A stretch of DNA of 64,000 bases, taken from contig CM057230.1 in NCBI GenBank assembly GCA_029891385.1, forward strand, positions 55,221,414 to 55,285,413. Reading direction: 5' to 3'. The stretch is from Erythroxylum novogranatense. Lineage: Eukaryota > Streptophyta > Magnoliopsida > Malpighiales > Erythroxylaceae. The translations under genes and the position numbers were made by a program. The notes beneath the pieces were generated by a model. The model did not search any database. It saw only the letters and a program-made list of their open reading frames with translations, and was not told the DNA's origin. Numbering within the stretch: the first letter of the stretch is position 1; each line of letters begins with the position of its first letter. Shown here one piece after another: positions 1 to 11,786 of this stretch.

Positions 1-220
1 CATTACAATTCAAGAAATTGAACAAATTTTGCTAACCTAACACAATACATATCAAAGCTTAAAACAAAATACATGAGGATGCTCAATTGTGATATGCTTG
101 AAAAGCTAACAAAAATCACTAACTTAGTACAAAAGCTTCTAACTATCTTGGAGTTTCCGATGCCTTGCAAGGATCAACGATCTTCTCGTTCTACACCTGA
201 GGAGTGGGAGGGTAATAGGG

Positions 221-236
221 TGAGCTGCGAAGCTCA
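221..236 (-). other. Hairpin HP1 in element A LTR
   Basis: TGAGCT-gcga-AGCTCA forms a 6-bp stem with a 4-base loop and recurs at 17660-17675. The same place in the B, D, G and H LTRs has the stem GAGTT/AACTC, a paired change in the arms. Confidence 0.6.
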
Positions 237-248
237 GTGACTTATACA

Positions 249-254
249 TTTATA
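249..254 (-). promoter_or_regulatory. TATA box of element A LTR
   Basis: Minus-strand GCTATAAATG in a mid-LTR position, repeated exactly at 17688-17693 in the 5' LTR. The downstream side carries the hairpin at 221-236. It is a probable core promoter; the start site is not determined. Confidence 0.55.
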
Positions 255-1851
255 GCCATTGGCAACAAGCCACACACTCAAGCATATATATACACAAATA
301 TGTAGCAATTCAACACTTAACAATTCATTCACAATCTTATAGCTTCCAAAATGTCATCACAAAGAATATGTCATGTAATTTCTGCATCACAACATAACAA
401 TTAATTATGCATCATGCCTAACAAATCAATAATGAAATGCATAACAAATGGCTTTAGAGTTATGTGGAACAAAACAGATAAACCGAAGTTTATACCGTGA
501 ACAAAACGAGTCAGATTTCTCAGGATCTCGTGGCCTCAAGCGGGCAGCCGGGAGAAGGCTATATATCGACGTGCACGTGACTAACGAAATGCTCCTCTCT
601 TGCCCAAACAAAGCACATATTCATTTAATTCTCAAATCATTTTATCAAATGCTTTCATACTTTTCATGCTCATCATGCTTCCTTATTTGTTAATTCATAC
701 AAAATACCATGATATTTTTCAAGGCAATACATGATCACAATCACAATGTATTTTCAACAATTTCAATGTCACACACACATGCAAGCAAGCAAGACAATTT
801 GCCCATACACATAACAACTATAAATATATTACCCACCAAATATCACTTAAAAATCCAAGTTCAAATTTGTCCTTCCTCTTGCAATTGGATTAGGTCAGCT
901 TGGTTTCCTATAACAAACCAAGTTCTCATTCAAACAACATTCAAAGGGAATTCATAAGGCTTTGAAAATCAAAAGTTACTCGACTTCCATACAAAATTTT
1001 GAGATCTTTAGAGACTAATTCAAAACTTCCTTTCTTCATAACACTTGTAGTCCGATGTCTCTAGTTTAGAACAAGTCAAAAATCACCTCATTTGGACATC
1101 TACATCAAAAGTTATGCCCAAAATACTAAAATACGTCTGTGTAGGAAAACAGGATTTTGCCGCGACGGAAACGGAGGCTCGCCGCGGCTAACATATTGGA
1201 GCTCGCCGCGACGAGGAAGCTGGCGCACGCCGTGATGTGTACATGAGCACGTCGAGACATGCAAGACCCAAAAATCGTCCGAAACCTGTTTTCCCCAGAT
1301 CAACCATAAACCTCCCATCTTTCAATTAATCGTCATCTCAGCTCTAAACCATCATTCCTACTTCAATTCTCAACTCATTCCAACCCAAAATTAGTCATAA
1401 ACACAAAGGAATCATTAACCCTAGAAGATAACACATTTTCATGCACCACTAAACGTCATTTTCACTTCCACCTATCATTAAACATGGTTAATCCAACCAA
1501 TGAAGAAGGAAGAATGCTTGCACTTACTTGTTTGGCTCTAAACTCTTCAAGTTATTCAAGATCTTCACAATTCCTAAGTTTCCCTTCTTCTCTCTATTAC
1601 ACGGTGCTTCTTCTCTTCCTCACAAGCCAACTATTTCTTCTTCTAATTTACCCACTTAATGCATGCAAAAGACCCTTATGCCCTTCCATTTATGCCTTTA
1701 AACTTAAATGTTTAGGTGATCTACCAAAATTACCCCTCGTGCATTCTTACTACATTTATACTTTAATTCCATCAATTCCAACAATAATTCCTCCTAACAT
1801 TGACATGCTAATTACTCCAAAATAATAAATCCAACAAGACCTCAACATAAA

Positions 1852-2109
1852 TTAAATCATGCTTAATAAAATAAAATAAAATAAAATAATAAAAATTTTG
1901 GGGTCCAACATTTCTCCCCTCCTTAAAAGAATTTCGTCATCGAAATTCTTACCTGAGTCCACAAAGAGGTGCAGATACCTGCCCTTCATTGCTTCCAAAG
2001 GCTCCCATGTAGCCTCCTCTATCGAATGGTTTCTCCAAAGAACTTTGACTAACTGAACTGTCTTGTTTCTCAAAACCTTTTCCTTCGAGTCCAAATGGTT
2101 GCTCCTCAT
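1852..2109 (-). pseudogene. Element A pol C-terminus: chromodomain fragment
   Basis: The frame carries the chromodomain core with KVLRNKT, LVKVLWRNH and EEATWEP, the signature of plant chromovirus integrases, where it is thought to steer insertion to marked chromatin. It continues across the polypurine tract and stops about 59 bases inside the 3' LTR. Its first Met is not a real start: it lies just after a frameshift relative to the 2138-2620 frame, near base 2095. The fold looks complete; the protein would not be made without a frame change. Confidence 0.85.
1911..1924 (-). other. Polypurine tract of element A
   Basis: The minus strand reads AAGGAGGGGAGAAA directly before the TG of the 3' LTR. 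This is the standard plus-strand priming site. The pol frame reads through it into the LTR. Confidence 0.9.
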
Positions 2110-2137
2110 AAGTCAAATCCTCCCTTAACTGAACCTC

Positions 2138-2620
2138 TTAAGGTTGGACTATATGTGATGGATCAGATCGATACCTTCTCAACATCGATACATGGAAGAC
2201 ATTGTGAATCTTAGACAATTCTGGTGGCAAAGCTAACTTATAGGCTAAAGGCCCGATCTTCTCAATTATCTCATACGGGCCTATATACCTCGGACTAAGC
2301 TTGCCCTTCTTACCAAATCTCAACACTCCCTTCCATGGAGAAGCTCTAAGAAACACTTTGTCTCCAACTTTAAATTCCATCTCTCTTCTATGTGCATCCT
2401 CATAACTCTTCATTCTGTCTTGAGCTGCTTTAATTCTCTGCTTCACCAATTTGATCTTATCAACTGTAACTTGCACCAACTCAGGTCCTACTTGTCTCCT
2501 TTCACCTTTCTCATCCCAACAATTAGGAGTCTTGCACCTCCTACCATATAAAGCCTCATAAGGTGCAATTTGAATTCCCGAGTGGTAGGAATTGTTATAA
2601 ACAAACTCAATTAAAGGCAA
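2138..2620 (-). pseudogene. Element A integrase C-terminal domain
   Basis: This is the region after the integrase core: LPLIEFVYNNSYH, the APYEALYGRRC stretch and a GPxxIxxKIGPLAYKLALP module (GPY/F), then HNVFHVSMLRRY. It normally binds DNA. It is separated from the catalytic core by a stop at 2630-2632 (TAG) where relatives have Trp. The frame ends at 2138 shortly before the chromodomain frameshift. Confidence 0.88.
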
Positions 2621-2629
2621 ATGATCATC

Positions 2630-3334
2630 CTATGAACCTTTAAAATCCATAACACAAGCTCTCAACATTGCCTCCAGAGTCTGTATTGTACTCTCTGATT
2701 GTCCATCAGTCTGTGGATGGAAAGCCGTACTAAAGTGCAATTTAGTTCCCAAAGCCTCCTGTAAGCTTTCCCAAAACCTGGAGGTGAACCTCAGATCTTT
2801 ATTAGAAACTATAGAACTCAAAATCCCATGAAGCTTGACTATCTCATCTATATATTTCTTGGACAAAGCATTCAAGGAATCTGTCTGCTTAATTGGCAAG
2901 AAATGTGATGACTTGGTTAGCCTATCCACAATCACCCAAATTGCATCGTGTTTCCTGTGGGTTATGGGCAACCCCATCAAGAAATCCATCGTGATCTTTT
3001 CCCACTTCCATTCTGGAATAGACAAAGGCTTAAGCTTGCCTGAAGGTGCCTGGTGCTCAGCCTTGACTTGCTGACACACGAAGCATCTACTAACATACTC
3101 TGCAATATCCTTCTTCATTCCTTTCCACCAAAAGTGTTCTTTCAAATCTCTATACATTCTCGTACTCCCCGGATGCATTGCATAGGGAGCATTGTGCGCC
3201 TCATCAAATATCTCATCTTTCAACTCTAATGAGTCTGGGACACACAATCTATTTCCTACCACCATCAGTCCATCTTCTCTTATCTCAATTTCCGAAGGTT
3301 TACCCTTTTTAATCTCTTCTCTGAGCTTGCTCAA
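2630..3334 (-). pseudogene. Element A integrase zinc-binding and catalytic domains
   Basis: The N-terminal HHCC zinc finger is readable (HPGSTRMYRDLKEHFWWKGM and CFVCQQVKAEH). It is followed by the DDE core: MDFLMGLP holds the first Asp, SNKDLRFTS the second motif and DGQSES the Glu. Relatives have SDRDPRF; the first D of that motif aligns with the second catalytic Asp and is Asn here, so the enzyme should be inactive. Stops separate it from RNase H on one side and the C-terminal domain on the other. Confidence 0.9.
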
Positions 3335-3343
3335 ATGCTCATC

Positions 3344-4808
3344 CTATTCCTGCAATTTTTTAATCTTCTCATTTAACACTGGCCTTACCCTAAAGTTAGC
3401 CAATAAGCTCCCAAATTCATCTTGCCTCAAAGTAACCCGAAATGTGGCTAATTCCTTCAATAAAGGAACATATACTGTCTTCACCTGTGCCATGGTCGAT
3501 TTTCTACTCAGTGCATCCGCTACTACATTAGTTTTCCCCGGGTAGTAGTCTATCATCAAATCATAATATTTTAGCAGTTCCAACCATCTCCTCTGTCTCA
3601 GATTCAACTCTTTCTGACTTATGAGATGCTTGAGACTTTTGTGATCCGTAAACACCTTGGTAGTGACTCCATATAAGTAGTGTCTCCATATTTTTAATGC
3701 AAAGATTATGGCAGCTAATTCCAAATCATGTGTAGGATAATTCATCTCATAAGGCTTTAGTTGCCTAGAAGTATAAGCAATGACTCTATCTCCTTGCATC
3801 AATACACAGCCCAATCCTTTCCTTGAGGCATCACTATACACTATATACCCATTGCTACCTGAAGGCAAAGTCAAGATTGGTACAGTTGTGAGCCAATTGT
3901 TCAATTCCTCAAAACTGCTCTGACACTCCTCTGTCCACACAAACTTCTGATTCTTTCTTGTCAATTTGGTAAGTGGAGCTGCTATTATGGAAAAGCCCTC
4001 CACAAACATCCGATAGTATCCAGCTAAACCCAAGAAACTCCTTACTTCTGCTATATTCTTAGGTGCTTCCCATTTCACCACAGCTTCTATTTTCCTTGGA
4101 TCCACATGCACTCCTTGTTCTGAAATCACATGTCCAAGAAATGCTACTTCCTTTAGCCAAAATTCGCATTTGTTGAATTTTACATACAATTCATTTTTTC
4201 TCAATGTCTCCAAGGCAATCCTCAAATGCTCTTCATGCTCCTTATCACTCTTGGAATAAACCAATATATCATCAATAAAGAAAATGATAAATTGGTCCAA
4301 AAAAGGCTTAAAGACTCGATTCATCAAGTCCATAAAGGCTGCAGGGGCATTTGTCAATCCAAAGGGCATAACTAAAAACTCAAAATGCCCATACCGTGTT
4401 CTGAAAGCAGTTTTTGGCACATCAGACTCCTTTATCCTCAACTGGTGGTAACCCGATCTCAAGTCTAACTTGGAGAAGACTTTTGCCTCTTGCAATTGAT
4501 CAAACAAATCATTTATGCGTGGAAGCGGATATCTGTTCTTGACAGTAACCTGATTAAGCTTCCTGTAATCCACACACATCCTCAACGATCCATCTTTCTT
4601 CTTCACAAAAAGGACCAGAGCTCCCCAAGGTGAAGAGCTCGGTCTTATGTACCCTTTCTCCAACAACTCTTCCAATTGCTCCTTCAATTCCGCCGGAGCC
4701 ATTTGGTAAGGCAGAATTGAGATCGGTGCAGTACCTAAAAGAAGCTCAATAGGAAACTCAATTTTCATAGATGGCGGTAGTCCTGGTAATTCCTCGGGAA
4801 AGATATCC
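3344..4808 (-). pseudogene. Element A reverse transcriptase and RNase H
   Basis: A long open stretch of about 488 codons of gypsy pol. RT motifs are present in order: [50 protein letters not shown] and the catalytic FIDDILVYS. The connection and RNase H follow with [28 protein letters not shown] and [10 protein letters not shown], ending at [16 protein letters not shown]. It copies element RNA and removes the RNA strand. The frame's first codons come from the LTR of element B, inserted at 4809; the true upstream part (protease, gag) resumes at 15038. A TAG at 3344-3346 ends the frame. Confidence 0.95.
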
Positions 4809-5512
4809 TGTAGCATCCCACTCCCGTAAGACCCAAACTCAACATCGAGAGTGATGTCCGAGCCCGAGCCTTACGAGGGTGGTATGCTAAAGCATTCAAT
4901 TTCAATTCAAAAACTCAGTAAGACATTTAATTTTTTTTTTAAAACAATCGCATGCGCGGAATTCAGTAAACGATTTGGGGCCCACTATAATATGAAAACA
5001 GTTTCGATCACTACTCAATTTCAGTCATAACAAACACTCAACAGTATTACAACATTTACCAATAGGGCCCTTTACACTAACAGTACTATTTGGAAAAAAT
5101 TGCAGCAAATACAAATTACACAAAACAGAACAACACGAATGCAGACGTGGACTGATCCCGATCCCGACCTCGAACTCTGACTTACTTGCAGTAATCATAA
5201 TCTCGTTTGTCTAACAGGGCACTCTTCAATTCCTGAAAAATATTTGCAATGTTGGGTGACTTTGCGAACTCAGTGAGAAACCATCATCGATGGTTCACTC
5301 AACTCATGCATATACCACCCATTCAAAAATTATCACATAATAACTCATTCAGAAATATCATATGCGTTATTATTTACAAATATAAGGCGTTTCGCCTTTC
5401 ACACAGTCCACATTCAATCGTTCATATATGCAATGCATATGTGACACTTTCCATTTTGTTACATTGTTGTGACCGTGCGCCTGAACTGTCCCAATGACGG
5501 GCACATTGCATT

Positions 5513-5616
5513 GAGCCTGTGGCTCTGAATACATTGGGCCTGAATGCCCTGATATGGTGAGCCAGTGGCTCTGAAATACGTTGGGCATGAAGCCCTGTGC
5601 GTTGAGCTTAAAGCTC
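5513..5616. repeat. Tandem array of five small hairpins in the B LTR
   Basis: Five inverted repeats follow at 22-24 base spacing: GAGCC-tgt-GGCTC (5513-5525), GGGC-ctgaat-GCCC (5536-5549), GAGCC-agt-GGCTC (5559-5571), GGGC-atgaa-GCCC (5583-5595) and GAGCTT-a-AAGCTC (5604-5616). The linkers share ctgaa and acgttg. Arm sequences differ between units while pairing is kept. The other LTR keeps the third and fifth units (12535-12547 and about 12581-12594) and has lost others. Confidence 0.8.
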
Positions 5617-6580
5617 TGAAATATGTTGGCTGCTCCGGTCACAACTGTCATTATCTCATCATACTTTTATGCATGAATGCATATGTCCCAATTTACATTT
5701 ACAACAGTTTACATTTCTACATCCAATTCTCATTCCTTCGGACCTTCAGTCCGGTATTTCAATCATAACAGTTTTCACAATTTATTTCATTGAAGCATTC
5801 ACGAACAGTACACACAAATAGCACTTCGATATCAAGTTCAGATATTTCGGACACTTATGGCCCGAAATCAATCAAAAATAAACACACATAACCCTCCGTT
5901 ATCTCCACATGGCATGAGTGCATAATATTAAACACATAAAGGTTGAGGAACCAACTAGGATACTCACCTGTACTTCCGAGCTACTGCCTGGAAGTCTCAG
6001 CACTGTCTGTGGAAATGACGATCCAACGGTACCTCTATAACAGTCAAATAATTTCTCATTACTAAATGCACAATCAAAATAATTCAATGATGCACATGTC
6101 GTAAATAAAAGATGTACAATGCCTATTCATGACCTTCTTGGCGCAATTCCCAAAATCCCACTTTTATACTCCAATTATCATGAAACAACCCTTAGGTTGT
6201 GAAAACAATCTAAACCCAACTTTCACTCACAAATTGAGATCTTAAAATCCTGAATTCAAACTTTGATTCTTCATATCAATTGTAGACCTCTCTCTCTAGA
6301 TCATAACGAATCAAGAATCACCTCAATTGGAATCCTATAGACCAAGATATTATCAAAATACTGAAATACATTCAGTAAAATATCCAATTCATACTCCTTC
6401 CACCGGTACCCTTACTTCGATTCAGTTAATCGTTTCCAATTTAATACCAAAGACCATAACTTTTTGGTGGAGGGATAAAGAAATGTGTTAGGAATCTAAT
6501 GCTTCAAAAATCAGGTCATTTGGAGGTCTAGAGAAAAAGTTATGACCAAAAGAATCCAATCAGTTCTTGCTTTCGTCTTA

Positions 6581-6714
6581 GCTTTTCTATCGTCTCATTT
6601 CCATCGTCTGCTTTTCTATCGTCTCACTTTTATCGTCTGCTTTTCTATCGTCTCATTTTTATCGTCTGCTTTTCTATCGTCTCATTTCCATCGTCTGCTT
6701 TTCTATCGTCTCCA
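6581..6714. repeat. 29-bp minisatellite, about 4.6 copies
   Basis: Unit starts at 6581, 6610, 6639, 6668 and 6697 (partial). Each reads gcttttctatcgtctcattt plus nine bases ending atcgtct. The other LTR has one unit more. Confidence 0.93.
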
Positions 6715-8037
6715 CTTATAACAATCATAACTTTTGACTCCGATATCCAAAATTTACAAACTTTATACCGTTGGAAAGATAAAAGAAAGCTCTACAACTC
6801 TTCAGAAGGAAACTTTTCCAGAACCTATCTAAATCAGGTCCATATTTCCTCCCGAAGTAGGAATACGAATTTTCGCTCAACTCTCAACATCCTGCACCCA
6901 GTTCTCCACTTCGTGACAACTTTAGAGACTCTTAGAGATAGAACCGAAATTCAATGTCTTCATAAGAATTGTAGCCATATATTCCTATTTTACTCCGAAT
7001 CAAGAATCATCTCATTTGGACAACCACAGAAAATGTTATGGCTAAAATACTGAAACATACTCAGTGAGAAATTTTCCAGATTTTCTAACTTTCAACACTT
7101 TACGTCACCAAACACCAAAAGTTTTCTCAAAACTAATTTAACACTATAACTGAATTTATTTCTCCGCAACTACCCAGTATTTATGAACAAACACATAAAG
7201 TATATTTTCCATGCAGATCACAGAAATCTATCAACTTTATTTCACAAATCCCTAACTGCAAGGGATTTCTCTAACACTTACCTGCTGAAAACTCCAAAAT
7301 CTTCAAGCCCTAATCTCCACAAAATTTTCGTACTTCACTGAGTGAAATGATTAGCTTCTAGTTTTTCCTTAGAGTAGATGAAACAAATGGCAAAGTAAGT
7401 TTGGTGAAAGAAAGGAAGAACACAGAAGTCCCTTAGAAGATATTTTGATGGAAAACTCTGTGTTTCGAAGAGAGAAGTTTTAGAAAGATAAGAATAAAGA
7501 AGGGACTTGGACAAGACTTAACCTGTCAACTCTCAAGGAATAGTGACCTACTCTTAGCTAGAGTACAAGGTCTAAGTGACACATGTCACTTTCTTAATGA
7601 TTAAACTCTAGCTTAGTTTCTTTTGAAATTAACTCCATTTAGTTCCCCTCTTTCCATTACAACAATCATCTTTACAACCCAATCATCTCCAAATCTTCAT
7701 TTAATTTATTTCTTATTCCCTACTATAAATATATCTTTCTCAATACTCCATAACTTCACCAACATATACAAATACAATAATTCCACCAAAATTCAAAATA
7801 TCAAGATTTCACTAACACATAAAATTTTCAATGTAATAACATTCAAAATTCTCAAAAATTCACCAATCCATCCAATTATACCCGAAATTCTTCATGAATG
7901 CATGTACCTATATGCATGTGCCAAATGACTCATTCCTATAACATTAGAGGCCAAATATATGAACATATAAAAAATATGCAATGCAAACTACGAGCCTGTC
8001 CCAATTTACCCCTCCCATCGGTGATGGGACGTTACAA

Positions 8038-8049
8038 TTCTCCCCTCCT
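8038..8049 (-). other. Polypurine tract of element B
   Basis: The minus strand reads AGGAGGGGAGAA one base before the LTR TG, closely matching element A's tract. Confidence 0.88.
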
Positions 8050-11000
8050 AACAAAATTTTCGCCCTCGAAATTTCATATATGACTGATCAGGAAGGCAGG
8101 GGAAAATTGTTTCGTTCATGCGTATTCTGTTTTCCACTTGTTTCATTACATGACTAATTTCTGCCAATTAACTGAAATCATTACTATCAATCACACCTTT
8201 TTCCTTTCTCAAATTCTATATTGTCTTTACTGTTTCCTCAAGATTATTACTCGCAATTCTTCACTTTCGGTATCAATCACACATATCACATCATGCCAAT
8301 AATTCCTAATCCTGTCCATGTAACACTTTATGACTCCGAAACATCTTTTAAGTTTTAGACTGACTTACCAAACCATAGTTCTATTCACATCACAATCATA
8401 TAGAGGCCACTTTATAGTGAATTCAGTTTCCCCTACTTACACCTTTAACTCAATCTATGTGCATTATGGCCGAGGTGATACACTTCGAAGCATTTCATTT
8501 ATCGCTTATCAGATTACATCCCTTTAGAGTTAAAATACTAATCTCGTAAGAATCCATAATCCCAATATCAATCAACTCGACTCATTGTCATTGACTTGGA
8601 TTATTTAACCCCTAGTATAGATTCATTTCACTCATCTACATTCTCTCAAATCAATCATGGCGTTAGACTATTTTTAGGCTCTGTTCACTTTAATATAGGG
8701 GTGAACGACTTCTTTTTAGCTGCAAGACCCCTTATACACTATTCGAATGGTGTCACCAATATAACGATTGTTATATCTACAATCAGTCTAAACTATACAT
8801 CACTCTCAAGTCTCAACGAACTCCAAAAAAACATCAACTTTACATTTATCTCCAACAGTCAAGTCTATAGGTCATCCACACAAATAATCATTCGATCTTA
8901 CATTCTAACCCATCAATTACTTTTTTAATGCACTTTTACTAGAACATAAAACTTCGATTGTTCCTTGATTTTCTCTAACAGTTCCGTTAGTGGTTAATAC
9001 ACAAACTTATTAATCCAATCATAAATATCATTATCTCAAAAGTTGAATTCATTTCAATTCCTCGATAAGGTCCGTATTTTCTAAATCCTCAATTAAGCTT
9101 TGCCAATCCTTTTCATACACACCTGATTCGGAATTCCGATAGCTAATAATACTTTCTTTTTGCCCCTTTGCTAACTCGATGGTTTACACTCAGTATTACA
9201 CTAGGTTTAATAACCTCATCGCCCATGTAGTGATCTTCTGCCATTGAATTTCTATCAAATCCATTAAATTGCATCACTAGCTAAAATTTGGGATACTTAA
9301 TCACATAATCCTTTCAATTCCTTCAAACTCCCGAAACATCTTGACCGATTATCGATTATCGATTTGCATATCCATAGATATATCCATAAATGTCTCTGTA
9401 CGAATAGTGTCTCCAACCTTTCGAAACAATATCCAGTACGACAAATTTCAATTCATCAATCACGATGTAGCCTTCGAGGATAAACTTGTCCCCATGCACA
9501 TAAGATCACTTTACATTATTTCAAAAGATTGCATCATAGCCTTTACTGGGACACTTCATTAAATATTGCAATTTCTCCTAATATCTCCATTTATTTTCAT
9601 CAGTCATAGGGTTCACATTTTTTTTCCTCAAACATTTTTGTCCCATAACTAAGATCAGAAAACCTGTAACAACTTTTGGATGTATCCAACATACAACCAA
9701 TTCTAAAATAACTCAAAATCCCGTATACATATGTCCCTTGCAATGTCGCATTTTATCATCACCTCTATCATCAATAAGTCTTCTAATGTACCATGTTCGA
9801 ATACTAATTCATCCACAATTTATTTGATCAAGCTAAGATTCATTTTTATGAAACTTTTATGATATAAAGGATTTTCCCATCTATGCAAAATATCTTTCTC
9901 CACTTTTCAAATACATTAAAGATACCATTAGTGATCATAGTTACTATCTCATTTAAACACAATCGAGACACTCAACTCTCCAATTATATAACACTGTTAG
10001 AGGCATTGATATCTTTGACAAATTTTAACCCAAAATTCCTTGTACCCATGATCGATTTTCATAACTCTTTAAGCATTTGATCTCTCCAATGAAGAAAAAT
10101 TCTCTTATGATTTTCTCAGTTCCATAATAACATACTCTGACACATGTTCTTTTACACTAATTTTTTCCACATGCTTCAATTCATTGTCATCATTACAAAC
10201 TGGGTTGATAACACATTCATCAAATCCACTTTGTGCTTCAAGAACATATTTACATAAAATATTCATGAACTGATATTCTCCTCAAATTCTCGACTAATGT
10301 CTCCTTACTATTCAATAATCCTATTACATCGTCAGATTCTTTACATTAACATAATGCATGCCTTCCCAGTAACAGATTCTATCTCTTACGCTTGAGTCTC
10401 CGCTAGGATTAGGACTCCCACAATGACTTTTTGTTCACTTGAAATTTATTTCAGATTTGTCCCTTCATTGATATTTCTTTCACTTAAATCATCTGATCGA
10501 CTTAACCCAATTTAGGGAAATTCTTCTTTGAAAGAAAAAAAAGAAAAAAATTCTCACTACTTTCATCAATACCGCTCTTGGAATTCCTAATCATCAACAG
10601 TTGTCTCATTTCTAGTCAGCCAATCTCAATGCCTTAGGAAATCAATTTTAGCTATAACTCATAATATCCCATGAAGATCAATTATGCCACAATTCATATA
10701 ATTAGGACATCCTTTTTAATAAAAATTCAGTGAAGTATAAACCACCAAAATCATTTCATCTTTTCGAGAGACAGATGTAGGACAACTCACCAATTAGTCA
10801 CTTATGCTAAGGATACCTTAATCTCATTTGATTTTTGACAACACTCTCTCCCTTTTTGCACCTGTCCTCGATCGTGAGGATCATGCCATGATCATGTCCT
10901 TAACATGTAACAATCTCAATTCATTCCCAATTGATCACTATAAGTGCTTTCATTTCTTATTCTAACTCATATTGAACTTTAAACTATACGAATTATGACT

Positions 11001-11770
11001 GGTGGTTAACCACTAACTCACCGATTGATTCCGATATCATCTCTATCCATATGATACATATAAGCTTCATATATTCACTTTCTATGGTGCTCCCATTATC
11101 AGGTGTGCGGTCACAGGCAATTTAACCGAACCTTAACAACTTTTTCATCTACCATTATCATTGTCTTACATTTCAATATTTCCATTATTCCATCATACCC
11201 ATGTATGTTCACACCCCAATCAATATCATAGACGTACAATCATTCTTGATTTCCCACTAACGTAATTTAACTCAAGGTCCTAAATCTTTATTCATAACTC
11301 ACATTACGGTAATCAATCCCAATTGTAACTCCTCAGTCATAGAACATTTTATTTTCATCCACTTTGGTTATACACTTTCAATCTTACCATTTCTAAACAT
11401 ATCACTATTTTTCCTCTATCAATCCACAACTATAACTTCATATCTATCCCACATGCAAGGATATATCCCCCGTATAACACTGATGTCGTATTTCATAATC
11501 CATCCACCAATACCTGCACACTAATCTTCATTTGTCAAATCAAACCATACACTATTTCTTATTCCATGATATCCACAACATCTATTTATCACATTCTAAC
11601 ACCTCATCATTATCTTCACTAATTCTAACGACTTAAACAATTGATACAGGCTCATACATGTGACTCATATGCTAGACTGCGGATCAGTTGTCACTGTTTG
11701 CCGTGACATGACTTAAATGCATGTAACTTGACCTATAATTCGAAAACAACTTATAAGACTGTACTTCTGG

Positions 11771-11782
11771 GCTCTGATACCA
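11771..11782 (-). other. Primer-binding site of element B (tRNA-Met type)
   Basis: The minus strand reads TGGTATCAGAGC, four bases after the LTR end at 11787. It matches the 3' end of plant initiator tRNA-Met and is intact, so the element could still be primed. Confidence 0.92.
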
Positions 11783-11786
11783 GAAA

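Larger units (their letters stand above)
1..1910 (-). repeat. Element A 3' LTR (cut by window start)
   Basis: Base 1 aligns with 17440 and base 1910 with 19369 of the other LTR; both end ggggtccaaca, which on the minus strand is the TG start. About 380 bases of this copy lie left of the window. It contains a GC-rich block with repeated cgccgcg words (about 1160-1260), a TATA box and a short hairpin. A 113-codon frame on the plus strand recurs in both LTR copies and is not taken as a gene. Confidence 0.93.
4809..8036 (-). repeat. Element B 3' LTR
   Basis: On the plus strand it begins tgtagcatcccactcccg and ends gggacgttaca; on the minus strand it starts TGTAACGTCCC. It holds the conserved block with catcatcgatgg, two hairpins, an array of small hairpins (5513-5616) and a 29-bp minisatellite (6581-6714). 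Its ends match the ends of LTRs D, G and H. Confidence 0.93.
8037..11786 (-). other. Element B interior, no coding found
   Basis: A 3.75 kb stretch, pyrimidine- and A-rich on the plus strand, without any gag, protease, RT, RNase H or integrase motif in six frames. The first ~30 bases after the LTR (polypurine tract and a cctcgaaattt word) resemble the pol end of element A, so the interior probably derives from a related gypsy element. A small purine run lies at about 10530-10550. I see nothing else. Confidence 0.75.

Noticed and set aside
1160..1260. CpG island or gene start in the GC-rich LTR blocks (also 17100-17350, 18590-18725, 36580-36665)
   Set aside because: The blocks are repeated cgccgcg words within LTRs of the A family, present at matching positions in copies, with no gene attached.
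1484..1825. 113-codon plus-strand ORF, repeated at 18948-19289
   Set aside because: It lies antisense in both LTR copies of element A and is duplicated only because the LTR is. It has no recognisable domain.
8596..8928. 110-codon plus-strand ORF in the interior of B
   Set aside because: Low-complexity composition, antisense to the element, no motif; expected by chance in AT-rich sequence.
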